A DNA stretch of 64,000 nt, taken from assembly GCF_014892575.1 (NCBI RefSeq), contig NZ_JADBGI010000004.1, positions 188,282 through 252,281 on the forward strand, written 5' to 3'. Below, in pieces: positions 51,560 to 60,640 of this stretch (position 1 is the first letter of the stretch; every line of letters begins with the position of its first letter). Both the position numbers and the translations under genes were made by a program. The DNA is from Nocardiopsis coralli (GTDB lineage: Bacteria > Actinomycetota > Actinomycetes > Streptosporangiales > Streptosporangiaceae). The notes under the pieces were generated by a model. That model did not search any database. It had not been told where the DNA came from and was given only the letters and a program-made list of their open reading frames with translations.

Positions 51560-53650
51560 ATGGGCCACGACGAGCACGACGCCAAGGACCGGCAGCTCGA
51601 ACACGACCGCACGGACTCGACCGAGCCCCTCACCACGGACACCGGGGTGCGGGTCGAGGACACCGACAACTCCCTGCGCGCAGGGGCCCGCGGGCCCACG
51701 CTGCTCGAGGACTTCCACGCGCGGGAGAAGATCACCCACTTCGACCACGAACGCATCCCCGAACGGGTGGTGCACGCCCGCGGCGCGGGCGCGTACGGCC
51801 ACTTCACGCCCTACGAAGGGCTCAGTGACCTGACCGCCGCGCATTTCCTCAGCAGCCCCGACGTCACCACGCCGGTCTTCGTGCGGTTCTCGACCGTGGC
51901 GGGCTCCCGGGGTTCGGCCGACACCCCGCGCGACGTGCGCGGGTTCGCGGTGAAGTTCTACACCGAGCAGGGCAACTACGACCTGGTCGGCAACAACATG
52001 CCGGTCTTCTTCATCCAGGACGGCATCAAGTTCCCCGACTTCGTGCACGCGGTCAAACCCGAACCGCACAACGAGATCCCGCAGGCGCAGTCGGCGCACG
52101 ACACCCTGTGGGACTTCGTGGGACAGCAGCCCGAGACCACGCACATGATGATGTGGCTGATGTCGGACCGTGCGATCCCGCGCAGCTACCGCATGATGCA
52201 GGGTTTCGGCGTGCACACGTTCCGGTTCGTGAACGCCGACGGCAAAGGCACCTTCGTCAAGTTCCACTGGACGCCGAAGCTGGGCACCCACTCGCTGGTC
52301 TGGGACGAGGCGCAGCGAGTGCAGGGCAAGGACCCCGACTTCAACCGCCGCGACCTGTACGAGTCGATCGAGCGCGGCGACTTCCCGGAGTGGGAGCTCG
52401 GTGTGCAGCTGGTCGCCGAGGAGGACGAGCACAGCTTCGACTTCGACCTGCTCGACGCAACGAAGATCATCCCGGAGGAGCAGGTCCCGGTGCGGCCCGT
52501 GGGCAAGCTCGTCCTGGACCGCAACCCGGACAACTTCTTCGCCGAGACCGAGCAGATCGCCTTCCACACCGCGAACGTGGTGCCCGGCATCGACTTCACC
52601 AACGACCCGCTGCTCCAGGCCCGCAACTTCTCGTACCTGGACACGCAGCTCCTGCGGCTGGGCGGGTCCAACTTCCAGCAGATCCCGGTGAACCGGCCGG
52701 TCGCCCCGGTCTCCAACAATCAGCGGGACGGGTTCGCCCAGCACCGGGTCCACCGCGGACAGACGTCGTACTACCCGAACACCCTGGGCGGGGGCTGCCC
52801 GGCCCTGGCCGACGAGGGTGTGTACCGGCACTACACCGAGCGGGTGGACGGCGACAAGATCCGGGTCCGCAGCGAAAGCTTCCAGGACCACTACTCGCAG
52901 GCCACCTTGTTCTGGAACAGCCTCGCCGACTGGGAGCGCGAGCACGTCGTGGCGGCGTTCCGGTTCGAGCTCGGCAAGTGCGAGGAGCTCGCCGTGCGCC
53001 AGCAGGCCGTGGCCAACCTCAACCACGTCGACCACGGTCTCGCCGTGAGCGTGGCCGAGGGCGTGGGTGTGGCGGCACCACCCATCGAACAGACCCCGAA
53101 CCACGGGCGTTCCTCACCCGCGCTCAGCCAGGCGAACACGGCCTTCGGCGACATCACCGGACGCCAAGTGGCACTGCTGGTCGCCGATGGCGTCGACGCG
53201 CCCGCGGCCGAGGCGGTCCGCAGGGCCTTCTCCGACCAGCACGCGCACGTGGAGTACCTGGCCCCGCGCGACGGGGCTTTGCACACCCGCGAGGAGGGCG
53301 TGCTCAACGCCGACCGTGCCTACACCACCGTCTCGTCGGTGCTGTACGACGCCGTGGCCGTGATCGGCGGGCCGGAGTCGGCGCAGGCGCTCGCGGAGGA
53401 CGGCACGGCGCGGCACTTCGTGCTGGAGGCCTACAAGCACCACAAACCGGTCCTCCTGGTCGCCGACGGCCGGAGCATCGTCGACGGGACCCCGTTGGCC
53501 GACCGGCTCCCGGCGTCCTTCGGCAGCACCACCACGCCGGAGGGTGTGACCGTGGCGCCGGCTCTGGACGAGGAGAGCGTCATGGCCTTCCTGCGGCAGG
53601 TCGGCCTGCACCGGCACTGGGAGCGGGAGACCGGATCGATCCCCGCCTGA
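51560..53650 (+). CDS. katE: Large-subunit catalase with C-terminal DJ-1/PfpI-like domain
   Basis: Breaks down hydrogen peroxide. A 696-residue clade 2 (HPII-like) monofunctional catalase. The distal histidine is in [32 protein letters not shown] and the NADP/heme channel region [10 protein letters not shown] follow. The proximal tyrosine is in [10 protein letters not shown]. From about residue 533 a flavodoxin-like DJ-1/PfpI domain begins ([20 protein letters not shown]), as expected for large catalases. ATG 51560 follows TGGAGGAG. An LLM oxidoreductase gene starts 13 bp downstream. Together with the SDR, ThDP and ChaB-like genes it marks an oxidative or osmotic stress neighbourhood. Confidence 0.95.
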   Translation: MGHDEHDAKDRQLEHDRTDSTEPLTTDTGVRVEDTDNSLRAGARGPTLLEDFHAREKITHFDHERIPERVVHARGAGAYGHFTPYEGLSDLTAAHFLSSPDVTTPVFVRFSTVAGSRGSADTPRDVRGFAVKFYTEQGNYDLVGNNMPVFFIQDGIKFPDFVHAVKPEPHNEIPQAQSAHDTLWDFVGQQPETTHMMMWLMSDRAIPRSYRMMQGFGVHTFRFVNADGKGTFVKFHWTPKLGTHSLVWDEAQRVQGKDPDFNRRDLYESIERGDFPEWELGVQLVAEEDEHSFDFDLLDATKIIPEEQVPVRPVGKLVLDRNPDNFFAETEQIAFHTANVVPGIDFTNDPLLQARNFSYLDTQLLRLGGSNFQQIPVNRPVAPVSNNQRDGFAQHRVHRGQTSYYPNTLGGGCPALADEGVYRHYTERVDGDKIRVRSESFQDHYSQATLFWNSLADWEREHVVAAFRFELGKCEELAVRQQAVANLNHVDHGLAVSVAEGVGVAAPPIEQTPNHGRSSPALSQANTAFGDITGRQVALLVADGVDAPAAEAVRRAFSDQHAHVEYLAPRDGALHTREEGVLNADRAYTTVSSVLYDAVAVIGGPESAQALAEDGTARHFVLEAYKHHKPVLLVADGRSIVDGTPLADRLPASFGSTTTPEGVTVAPALDEESVMAFLRQVGLHRHWERETGSIPA

Positions 53651-53663
53651 GTGAAGGAGTGAC

Positions 53664-54626
53664 ATGAAGGTCGGATTCAAGCTGTTCGCCGAGGGGTTCG
53701 GACCGCGCGAGATCGTCGAACAGGCCGTGCGGGCCGAACGCGCCGGCTTCGACTTCGTCGAGGTCAGCGACCACTACCACCCCTGGCTGTTCAGCCACGG
53801 GCACTCCGGGTACGTGTGGTCGATGCTCGCCGCGATGGCCGAACGCACCGAGAACATCGGACTGGCCACCGGTGTGACCTGCCCGATCATCCGGCAGCAC
53901 CCGGCGATCGTCGCGCAGGCCGCAGCGACCACCGCGCTGCTGTCGGACGGGCGGTTCACGCTCGGCCTCGGGTCGGGTGAACGCCTCAACGAGCACGTCG
54001 TCGGCATGCCGTGGCCGAACGCCACGGTGCGCCACGAGATGCTCCGCGAGGCCATCGAGATCATCCGGCTGCTCTGGAACGGCGGTTACCACTCCTACGA
54101 GGGCAAGCACCTCGACCTGGAGGACGCGCGCGTCTTCGACCTGCCCGAACGCTCGCCCGACATCGTCGTGGCGGCCGGGGGAGAGCGTGCGGCGAGCCTG
54201 GCCGCGGACCTGGGGGACGGCCTGTTCGCCACCGAACCCGACCCCGGCCTGGTCGGGACCTACCGCGAGTCGGGCGGCCGCGGTCCGCGCTACGGTGAGG
54301 TCCCGCTCGCGTGGGCGGAGGACGACGCGTCCGCGCTCGCCTCGGCACGGGAGATGTTCCGGTTCGGGGTCACCGGGTGGAAGGTCCAGGCCGAGCTGCC
54401 GAACCCGGTCAACTTCGAGGCCGCCACCGCGACCGTGCGCGAGGACGACATGGCCGAGGCGTTCGGATACGGCCCCGACCCGGAACGGCACCTGGCGGCG
54501 GTGCGCGGGTTCGCCGACGCCGGTTTCGACCACCTGTGCCTGATCAACGCCGGGCCGGACCCGGAGGGGTTCTTCCGGTTCTTCGAGGAGGAACTCTCCG
54601 GGCCCGTGCGCGCCTTGGGGGACTGA
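53664..54626 (+). CDS. LLM-class F420-dependent oxidoreductase
   Basis: A 320-residue TIM-barrel luciferase-like protein. Landmarks are KVGFKLFAEGFGPREIVEQA, FVEVSDHYHPW, GLATGVTCPIIRQHPAIVAQ, RFTLGLGSGERLNEHVVG and the cofactor segment DIVVAAGGERAASLA. It resembles the F420-dependent glucose-6-phosphate dehydrogenase/TIGR03557 branch, which points to F420 rather than FMN. Glucose 6-phosphate as substrate is possible but not shown. It begins 13 bp after katE with GAAGGAG, so it is probably co-transcribed, and converges on the P450 gene. F420H2 production would fit an oxidative-stress operon. Confidence 0.88.
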   Translation: MKVGFKLFAEGFGPREIVEQAVRAERAGFDFVEVSDHYHPWLFSHGHSGYVWSMLAAMAERTENIGLATGVTCPIIRQHPAIVAQAAATTALLSDGRFTLGLGSGERLNEHVVGMPWPNATVRHEMLREAIEIIRLLWNGGYHSYEGKHLDLEDARVFDLPERSPDIVVAAGGERAASLAADLGDGLFATEPDPGLVGTYRESGGRGPRYGEVPLAWAEDDASALASAREMFRFGVTGWKVQAELPNPVNFEAATATVREDDMAEAFGYGPDPERHLAAVRGFADAGFDHLCLINAGPDPEGFFRFFEEELSGPVRALGD

Positions 54627-54644
54627 GGCCCCGGGGCACGGGGG

Positions 54645-56015
54645 TCAGCCGCGCAGCCCGCGCCACCAACCCATGAGCTTGCCCAGCAGGTCCTCGGGCT
54701 CGTCCGGGCCCGGAACCGCGACCTCACGGGTGCGCGGTTCCGCCGCGGCCGTCTTCTGCGGTCCTCTGGGCGCGGCCGGCACGAACTGCACCGGCAGTTC
54801 GCGCAGGCCCCGCACGAACGGGGACTGGTGCCAGCGCAGCTGCTCGGGCGCGACGTCCAGCTGCAGGCCGGCCAATCGTTCGTGCAGCACCGTCACGCCG
54901 GTCGCGGCGATCATGCGCGCCAGTTCGCGGGCCGGGCAGGCGTGCGGTCCCGCCCCGAACATCAGGTGGGCGCGGCTGCCCCCGGCCACCCCGGTGTCCT
55001 TGTCCTCCTCACGCTGTACCGACGGGTCGCGGTGGGCGGGCGCGAACCCGAGCAGGACGGCGTCGCCCGAGCGGATCTGGGCGCCGCCGATCCGGATGTC
55101 CTGGAGGGCGATGCGTCCCAGCAGGGTCTGGAACGGGGTGTTGCTCCACATGACGTGGTCGAGCAGCGACTGCACCGACAGACGGGCGTCGGTGTGCGCG
55201 GTGCGGATACGAGGGTCGGTCAGCAGGGTCCACACCGTGTTGCCGATGAGGTGTGTGGTGGGCATGTGGCTGGCGTTGTTGATCAGCGCCGCCTGGTGGG
55301 CGACCTCGTTGTCGCTGAGCCCGATCGGGTGCTGCAGCATCCACGAGACGAGGTCCGGGCCCGGGCGGTTGCGCTTGCGGTTGACCAGGCCGGAGAAGTA
55401 CTGGTGCATGCGCGCGACACCCTCTTCCCCCCGCTCGGCGTCCTGGTCGAAGACGATCCGGGTGATGTCTCCGAGCATGTGCCCGTAGCTGTCGGGGAGC
55501 CCGTAGAGGCTGTTGACCACCAGCACCGGCAGGTGCACGGCGTACTCGGAGACGAGGTCGGCGCGCCCGTCGGCGATGAAGGAGTCGACGAGCTCCTCGG
55601 CGATGCGGCGCACCGTGCGGTCGGTGGCGGCCATGTCGACCTTGCCGAGGGCGTCGACGATGGGCGAGCGCAACCGGGTGTGTTCGGCGCCGTCGGCGTA
55701 GAGGGCGTTGGGACGCCAGGAGAAAGTGGGGCGCGAGAGGTCCATGCGGCCCTCGACGACCTCGCGCCAGCGCCGGGTGTCACGGGTGAACAGGTGCGGG
55801 TTCTGCAGTACGGAGAGGTTCTCCTGGTAGCCCAGGAGCAGCCACACGCGCACGCCCGGTTCGATCTCGACCGGGGCGACGGGGCCGTGCTCCTGGCGCA
55901 GCTGGTCCCAGAGCGCGTCGCGCCCTGACACGGGGACGGGTTCGTGCAGCCGGGCGTACTGCGCGGGGCAGCCGTGGGCGGCGGTGTGGTCGCCGCCGGA
56001 TCGGGTGGTCGTCAT
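54645..56015 (-). CDS. Cytochrome P450 lacking ExxR (second, CYP157-like)
   Basis: A 456-residue P450-fold protein, paralogous to the one at 26638-28056. They share the CP...VPV N-terminus, VxIEPGVRVWLLLGYQEN, and a disordered tail ending in Trp-rich helices (LLGKLMGWWRG). The heme loop is MFGAGPHACPARE. ExxR is replaced by LLDHVMWSNTP (about residue 288) and the I-helix reads NNASHMPTTHL. Unlike its paralogue, it has no P450 partner gene. ATG 56015 has no obvious ribosome site, so the start is uncertain (the frame is open to 56138). Function unknown; such proteins may still bind heme through the cysteine. Confidence 0.85.
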   Translation of the reverse strand: MTTTRSGGDHTAAHGCPAQYARLHEPVPVSGRDALWDQLRQEHGPVAPVEIEPGVRVWLLLGYQENLSVLQNPHLFTRDTRRWREVVEGRMDLSRPTFSWRPNALYADGAEHTRLRSPIVDALGKVDMAATDRTVRRIAEELVDSFIADGRADLVSEYAVHLPVLVVNSLYGLPDSYGHMLGDITRIVFDQDAERGEEGVARMHQYFSGLVNRKRNRPGPDLVSWMLQHPIGLSDNEVAHQAALINNASHMPTTHLIGNTVWTLLTDPRIRTAHTDARLSVQSLLDHVMWSNTPFQTLLGRIALQDIRIGGAQIRSGDAVLLGFAPAHRDPSVQREEDKDTGVAGGSRAHLMFGAGPHACPARELARMIAATGVTVLHERLAGLQLDVAPEQLRWHQSPFVRGLRELPVQFVPAAPRGPQKTAAAEPRTREVAVPGPDEPEDLLGKLMGWWRGLRG

Positions 56016-56384
56016 CGGGTGTGCGAACCCCGGGGTGTGGGCCGCTTCCCTCCCTTCGAGGAAATGGGCATCGCTGCGGTGATGGAAGGGGGAGCGGGGA
56101 CCGCCGCGCCGGATCGAGTACGTGCGGGTCAGTACCATGCCGGTCGTGGAATTCTAAGAGGGAAATGGGCCTGCTTTCAATGCGGCCACGTTTATGGTGG
56201 GCCGTATTTCGGAGCCTTGATACCCGGGTGTTCCGAATTCGCCACGGAGGCGGTTTCACGTGCGGTGGCGACCGGTGTCCCGGTTGGCGGCGTAGTGTCG
56301 CACATGGGTACGACATTCTGAAAAAATGTCGTCCGGGCGGAAATCGGAGCCGATTCTGTCAGTGCCCGTCCCTAGGCTTTTCCC
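56016..56384. other. Divergent intergenic region
   Basis: About 370 bp between the ExxR-less P450 and the SWIM gene. It is AT-richer than its surroundings in the middle (56150-56240) and near 56310-56330, consistent with two divergent promoters. No reading frame has a convincing ribosome site. The only clear element is the inverted repeat at 56310-56332. Confidence 0.5.
56310..56332 (+). promoter_or_regulatory. Inverted repeat upstream of SWIM-MoxR-vWA set
   Basis: Perfect 8-bp arms ACGACATT / AATGTCGT around a 7-nt A-rich centre, 53 bp before the SWIM-gene start. Position and AT-rich core suit an operator or promoter-proximal hairpin. No regulator gene lies nearby. Confidence 0.45.
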
Positions 56385-57689
56385 GTGAGCGATCGATGGA
56401 ATGCCGACGACGTCGAGGCCCTGGCTCCCGACGCCCCGTCGTGGAAGGCCGCCCGCACGACCTCCCGCCCCGGCGCCTGGGAGCACGCCGGCCTCCTGCC
56501 CGGCGACGCCCTCGTGGTGTGGGGCGAGTGCCGGGGCAGCGGCAGCCGCAGTTACCGCGTGGCCGTGCACGTGGACGCCGACCAGGGGCCCGCCTGCACC
56601 TGCTCCTGCCCCAGCCGCAAGACCCCCTGCAAACACGCGCTCGGCCTGCTCGTCCGGTGGACCCGCGATGAGCTGGCCGAAGCGGACGCATCGCCCGAGT
56701 GGGCCGGACGGTGGATCGCCCGCCGCACCGCACGTCGGGCCCGCCCGGCCGCCCCCGACCCCGCCCGGGCCGAGGCCGCCCGACGCGAACGGGAGCACGC
56801 CGTCGCCGAAGGGCTCGCGGAACTGTCCCTGTGGCTGCGCGACCAGGTCGGGTCCGGGCTCTCCGAGGCACCATCCCGCGGTTACGACCACTGGGACCGG
56901 ATGGCCGAACGCCTCGTCGACGCCAAGGCCGCCGGCGCCGCCGCACTCGTCTCCGGCCTGCCCGCCCTGGCCCGCCACCGCGACTGGCCCGAGCGTGTGC
57001 TCGAACGGTTCGCGCTCCTGCACCTGCTCGCCGAGGCGCACCGGGCACGCGAGCACCTGCCCGACACGCTCCGGGCCGCCGTACGCGCCCGCATCGGTGT
57101 GACCACCCGGGCCGACGAGGTGCTCGCTCACGGGGAGCGGGTCGCCGACACCTGGACCGTGCTCGCCCGCAGCCGAACCCACGACCCCGCGTCCGGGGTG
57201 TGGAGCCGCCGTGTGTGGCTGCGCGGGTGCACGCACGGACGCACCGTCGTGACCCTCGCCCACGGCCGCGACCCCGCGGAGCTCGACGGCGGACCGGAAC
57301 CGGGGACCCGGGCCGAGGCGGAGCTCGCGCTCTACCCCGACGCCCACCGCGCCACCGAGGTACACACCGGGCCGTGCGCACCCGCGCCGGCGCCCCCGGG
57401 TTCCTCGGTCGCCGGTGCCCTCGACACCCATGCCGCCGGGCTCGCGCAGGACCCGTGGCTGGAGGCCTCCCTCGTGGTGCTCGCCGCGGTCGTGCCCGCC
57501 CGCCGCGAAGGGCGCTGGTACCTGGCCGACCCGGAGGGCGGTGCCCTGCCGCTGACCGATCCCGAACCGTGGCGGCTGCTGGCGGCGACCGGCGCGCACC
57601 CCGCCACGGTCGTCGGTGAGTGGTCGCCCGCCGAAGGGTTCACGCCCCTCACCGTGTGGGCCGACGGAACCCCGGCGGTCGCCCTGTGA
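56385..57689 (+). CDS. SWIM zinc-finger protein
   Basis: A 434-residue protein. The SWIM zinc finger (CxCxnCxH) is CTCSCPSRKTPCKHALGL at about residues 71-88, preceded by YRVAVHVDADQGPA. The remainder is helical and Arg/Ala-rich (for example RRTARRARPAAPDPARAEAARR), with a C-terminal beta-rich part (EGRWYLADPEGGALPLTDP). SWIM domains bind DNA or proteins. GTG 56385 is used. It is the first gene of the SWIM / DUF5691-like / MoxR / DUF5682-like / vWA run, separated from the rest by 305 bp. Association with the run is inferred from recurrence of this gene order in actinomycetes as I recall it. Confidence 0.85.
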   Translation: MSDRWNADDVEALAPDAPSWKAARTTSRPGAWEHAGLLPGDALVVWGECRGSGSRSYRVAVHVDADQGPACTCSCPSRKTPCKHALGLLVRWTRDELAEADASPEWAGRWIARRTARRARPAAPDPARAEAARREREHAVAEGLAELSLWLRDQVGSGLSEAPSRGYDHWDRMAERLVDAKAAGAAALVSGLPALARHRDWPERVLERFALLHLLAEAHRAREHLPDTLRAAVRARIGVTTRADEVLAHGERVADTWTVLARSRTHDPASGVWSRRVWLRGCTHGRTVVTLAHGRDPAELDGGPEPGTRAEAELALYPDAHRATEVHTGPCAPAPAPPGSSVAGALDTHAAGLAQDPWLEASLVVLAAVVPARREGRWYLADPEGGALPLTDPEPWRLLAATGAHPATVVGEWSPAEGFTPLTVWADGTPAVAL

Positions 57690-57994
57690 CCCCGGCCGGA
57701 CGGGTCCGCGTCCGCGAGCCCGGACCCGGGTGTGTCCCCCGGCCTGCGTGTGCCGGCTCGTCCGCATGGGGCGGCGTGCGCACACGCACGTCCGTGCTCG
57801 TGGAGGGCTCGTGTGTGCCCGCATGCGGGCGCCTGCGCGAGCACGGCCGCGCCTCGGTCCGCGCCGTGGACAGTCGGCGCTGCGGGGGTCCGTGCACCGT
57901 TCTCCGCGCGCTCGCTCGTCCGCATGCCGGGCGGGGCGACCCGTGTGCTCCCACCCCCGGACGCCCGAACACCCCTGACGAGGAGGATCCGCGC
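57690..57994. other. Spacer rich in alternating GC/CA steps
   Basis: A 305-bp gap inside the five-gene set with no supportable gene. It has long alternating purine-pyrimidine runs (for example GTGCGCACACGCACG near 57777), a perfect 14-bp palindrome GCCCGCATGCGGGC (57817-57830) and the 13-mer GCTCGTCCGCATG twice (near 57756 and 57913). It may hold an internal promoter. Confidence 0.5.
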
Positions 57995-59530
57995 ATGACC
58001 CCACCCGAAGACGTTCCGTCCCCCGACGTTCCGCCCTCCGACCCGTGGGGGTCCCTGCTCCCCGCCGCGCTCGTGGGCACGGCCCGCCGCGCGGTCCCCG
58101 ACACCCCGGGGCTGCCCGCGCCCGACGCCCTCGGCGCCCCGGACGCCGCAACCGCCCTGCTCGACCGTGCCGCGCTCGCCGCCGTGCGCCGCGCCGCCGG
58201 ACACACCCCGCACACCGCCGACCCCGTCGAACCCGCCCGGCACGGGGACGCCCCCGAGGTCTCCACCGCCGCCTCCGGGCACCTCGCGGAGATCCTCACC
58301 GCGCGCACCGCCCTCCTGCCCGAGTGGCTGCACCTCGTCGCCCGCGCCGGCCTCCGTGCCCCCGCCGCCCACCTGCCCGCCCTCCTCGACCGCGGCGCCC
58401 GCGACAGCGAACTCCGCCCCGCCGTCGCCGCCGCCGTGGGCGCGCGCGGGCACTGGCTCGCCCGGTTCCGCGACAGCTGGCACTACCTGGGCTCCCACGG
58501 CGCCGCCGCGCACTTCGATCCCCGGGTGTGGGACCACGGCAGCCCGCCGGAACGCCGCCGTGCCCTCGCCGCTCTGCGCCGCACCGACCCCGCCGGCGCA
58601 CGTGCGCGGGTCGCCGAGGTCCTGCGCACCGAACCCGTGGCCGAACGACGACGCTCCCTCCTGGCGGTCCTGGCCGCGGGGCTCACCACCGACGACGAGC
58701 CGACTCTGTCCACCGCCCTCGCCGACCGGGCCGCAGGCGTGCGCGGGCTCGCGCTGTCCCTGCTCAGCCGCCTCCCCGACAGTGGCCACGCCCATCGCCT
58801 GCGCGCGCACGTGCGGGACCTCGTCGCGCCCGGCCCCGACGGGACGGTCCGCGTGCGCCGCTCCGGCCTTGCCCCGGACGGGCTCCTGCACGACCTCGCG
58901 CTGGCCGCTCCCGCCCCCGACGGCGACACCGGGGCCGCCCGCGCCGAACGCCTGTGGACGCTCATCACCCACGCCCCTCTGGACGTGTGGACCGAGCTGG
59001 TCGACCCCGACCCCGCGCAGGTCCTCGCCCGGGTCGAGCGCTCCGGCCGCACCGACGTGCACGACGCCCTCGTCAACGCCGCCGGGTTCCAGGGGTCCGC
59101 GCCGTGGAGCCGCGCCCTGTTGGCATCCCTCGCACCCGACGTCGGCGGACACCTCGCCCGCGCCACCAAGGACCGCCGGGTCCTCCAGCTGTCCGCCCTT
59201 CTGCGCCCGCTCCCGCCCGGCGAACGCTGCGCCTGGGTGTGCGCCGCCCTGGAACGCACCCACGACCTCCACGACGCCGGATATCTGCTGCGCGTCGCAG
59301 GCGGCCCGTGGACCCCCGGATTGTCGGTGGCGGCGACGAGAATGCTCCTGAACCCGGTCACCGACGGCGGATACCGCGCCGTCTGCGAGGCCGCCGCCGA
59401 GCACCTGCCCCCCGACCGCCTCGACGACCTGACGCCCGACCTCTCCGGCATCAGCCCCGAGAACCGCCGCCTCTACCTCGACACCCGCGACACCGTCCGG
59501 TTCCGCCGCGACATGCACAGGGAGTTGTAG
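57995..59530 (+). CDS. DUF5691-like helical protein
   Basis: A 511-residue soluble protein with an N-terminal motif LLPAALVGTARRAVPD, then a long all-helical region with HEAT-like periodicity (RALAALRRTDPAGARARVAEVLR, RRSLLAVLAAGLTTDDEPTL and similar). It ends in ISPENRRLYLDTRDTVRFRRDMH. I match it from memory to DUF5691, a family known only from association with MoxR/vWA gene sets. It probably serves as a scaffold or adaptor. ATG 57995 follows ACGAGGAGGA. The MoxR gene starts immediately at the next base after its stop. Confidence 0.8.
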   Translation: MTPPEDVPSPDVPPSDPWGSLLPAALVGTARRAVPDTPGLPAPDALGAPDAATALLDRAALAAVRRAAGHTPHTADPVEPARHGDAPEVSTAASGHLAEILTARTALLPEWLHLVARAGLRAPAAHLPALLDRGARDSELRPAVAAAVGARGHWLARFRDSWHYLGSHGAAAHFDPRVWDHGSPPERRRALAALRRTDPAGARARVAEVLRTEPVAERRRSLLAVLAAGLTTDDEPTLSTALADRAAGVRGLALSLLSRLPDSGHAHRLRAHVRDLVAPGPDGTVRVRRSGLAPDGLLHDLALAAPAPDGDTGAARAERLWTLITHAPLDVWTELVDPDPAQVLARVERSGRTDVHDALVNAAGFQGSAPWSRALLASLAPDVGGHLARATKDRRVLQLSALLRPLPPGERCAWVCAALERTHDLHDAGYLLRVAGGPWTPGLSVAATRMLLNPVTDGGYRAVCEAAAEHLPPDRLDDLTPDLSGISPENRRLYLDTRDTVRFRRDMHREL

Positions 59531-60640
59531 TTGACCCTCACCGCCGCGACCACCGACACCGCACAGGCGCTGCGCCCCCACGCCGAACAGACCCACGCCA
59601 CCGAACTCCGCCTGCTCGCCGCCGCCGACAGCCGTCCCCGCCCGCCGGGCTGGTCGCTGTCCCCGCAGGCCGTCGTCGACTACCTGCTCGGCACCACCCT
59701 GGAGGACGGCACCGAGATCACCCCGAAGTACGTCGGCGCCCGCCGCATCGTCGAGACCGCCGTGGCGACCCTGGCCACCGACCGCGCCCTGCTGCTCATC
59801 GGGGTGCCCGGAACCGCCAAGACCTGGCTGTCCGAACACCTGGCCGCCGCCGTGAGCGGGGACTCCACGCTCCTCGTGCAGGGCACCGCGGGTACCTCGG
59901 AGGAGTCGGTCCGCTACGGCTGGAACTACGCGCGCCTGCTCGCCGAGGGCCCCAGTGAGGCCGCGCTCGTGCCCGGCCCGGTCATGAACGCCATGTCCCG
60001 GGGCGCGATCGCCCGCGTCGAGGAGCTCACGCGCATGCCCTCCGAGGTGCAGGACGGCCTCATCACCGTGCTCTCGGAGAAGTCCCTGCCAGTCCCCGAG
60101 CTCGGGGCCGAGGTCCAGGCGCGCCGCGGGTTCAACCTCATCGCCACCGCCAACGACCGCGACCGGGGCGTCAACGACCTGTCCAGCGCCCTGCGCCGCC
60201 GTTTCAACACCGTGGTGCTGCCCGTGCCGGACACCGCCGAGGAGGAGCTCGACATCGTCACCCGCCGAGTGGCCCAGCTCGGGCGGTCGCTGCGGATGCC
60301 GGAGGTCGATTCGAGCCTCACCGAGATCCGGCGGGTGGTCACCGTTTTCCGGGAACTGCGTTCCGGCGTCACCGAGGACGGGTCCGCGAAGGTCAAGTCG
60401 CCCAGCGGCACCCTCAGCACCGCGGAGGCGATCTCCACCGTGATCAGCGGCCTCACCCTGTCCGCGCACTTCGGGGACGGGCAGCTGCGCCCCGCCGACG
60501 TCGCCGCGGGCATCCAGGGCGCGGTCGTGCAGGACCGGGTCTCCGACGGCGTGGTCTGGCGCGAGTACCTGGAGACCGTCGCCCGCGACCGCGACGGGTG
60601 GGGCGAGTTCTACCGGGCCTGCCGCGAGGTGGGCGCCTGA
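59531..60640 (+). CDS. MoxR-type AAA+ ATPase
   Basis: A 369-residue AAA+ chaperone-type ATPase. Walker A is LLIGVPGTAKTWLSEHL (about residues 87-103). The Walker B region reads GAIARVEELTRMPSEVQDGL, with Glu-Glu where most MoxR proteins have Asp-Glu. Sensor 1 is NLIATANDRDRG and the arginine finger is in LSSALRRRFN. MoxR ATPases remodel target proteins together with vWA partners, one of which lies two genes downstream. TTG 59531 follows AGGGAG and directly abuts the previous stop. The stop overlaps the next start (TGATG). Translation coupling through four genes suggests a complex. Confidence 0.92.
   Translation: MTLTAATTDTAQALRPHAEQTHATELRLLAAADSRPRPPGWSLSPQAVVDYLLGTTLEDGTEITPKYVGARRIVETAVATLATDRALLLIGVPGTAKTWLSEHLAAAVSGDSTLLVQGTAGTSEESVRYGWNYARLLAEGPSEAALVPGPVMNAMSRGAIARVEELTRMPSEVQDGLITVLSEKSLPVPELGAEVQARRGFNLIATANDRDRGVNDLSSALRRRFNTVVLPVPDTAEEELDIVTRRVAQLGRSLRMPEVDSSLTEIRRVVTVFRELRSGVTEDGSAKVKSPSGTLSTAEAISTVISGLTLSAHFGDGQLRPADVAAGIQGAVVQDRVSDGVVWREYLETVARDRDGWGEFYRACREVGA

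Noticed and set aside
57616..57978. Arg/Pro-rich open frame in the gap between the SWIM and DUF5691-like genes
   Set aside because: No ribosome site; composition reflects alternating GC repeats and the frame overlaps the SWIM gene end.
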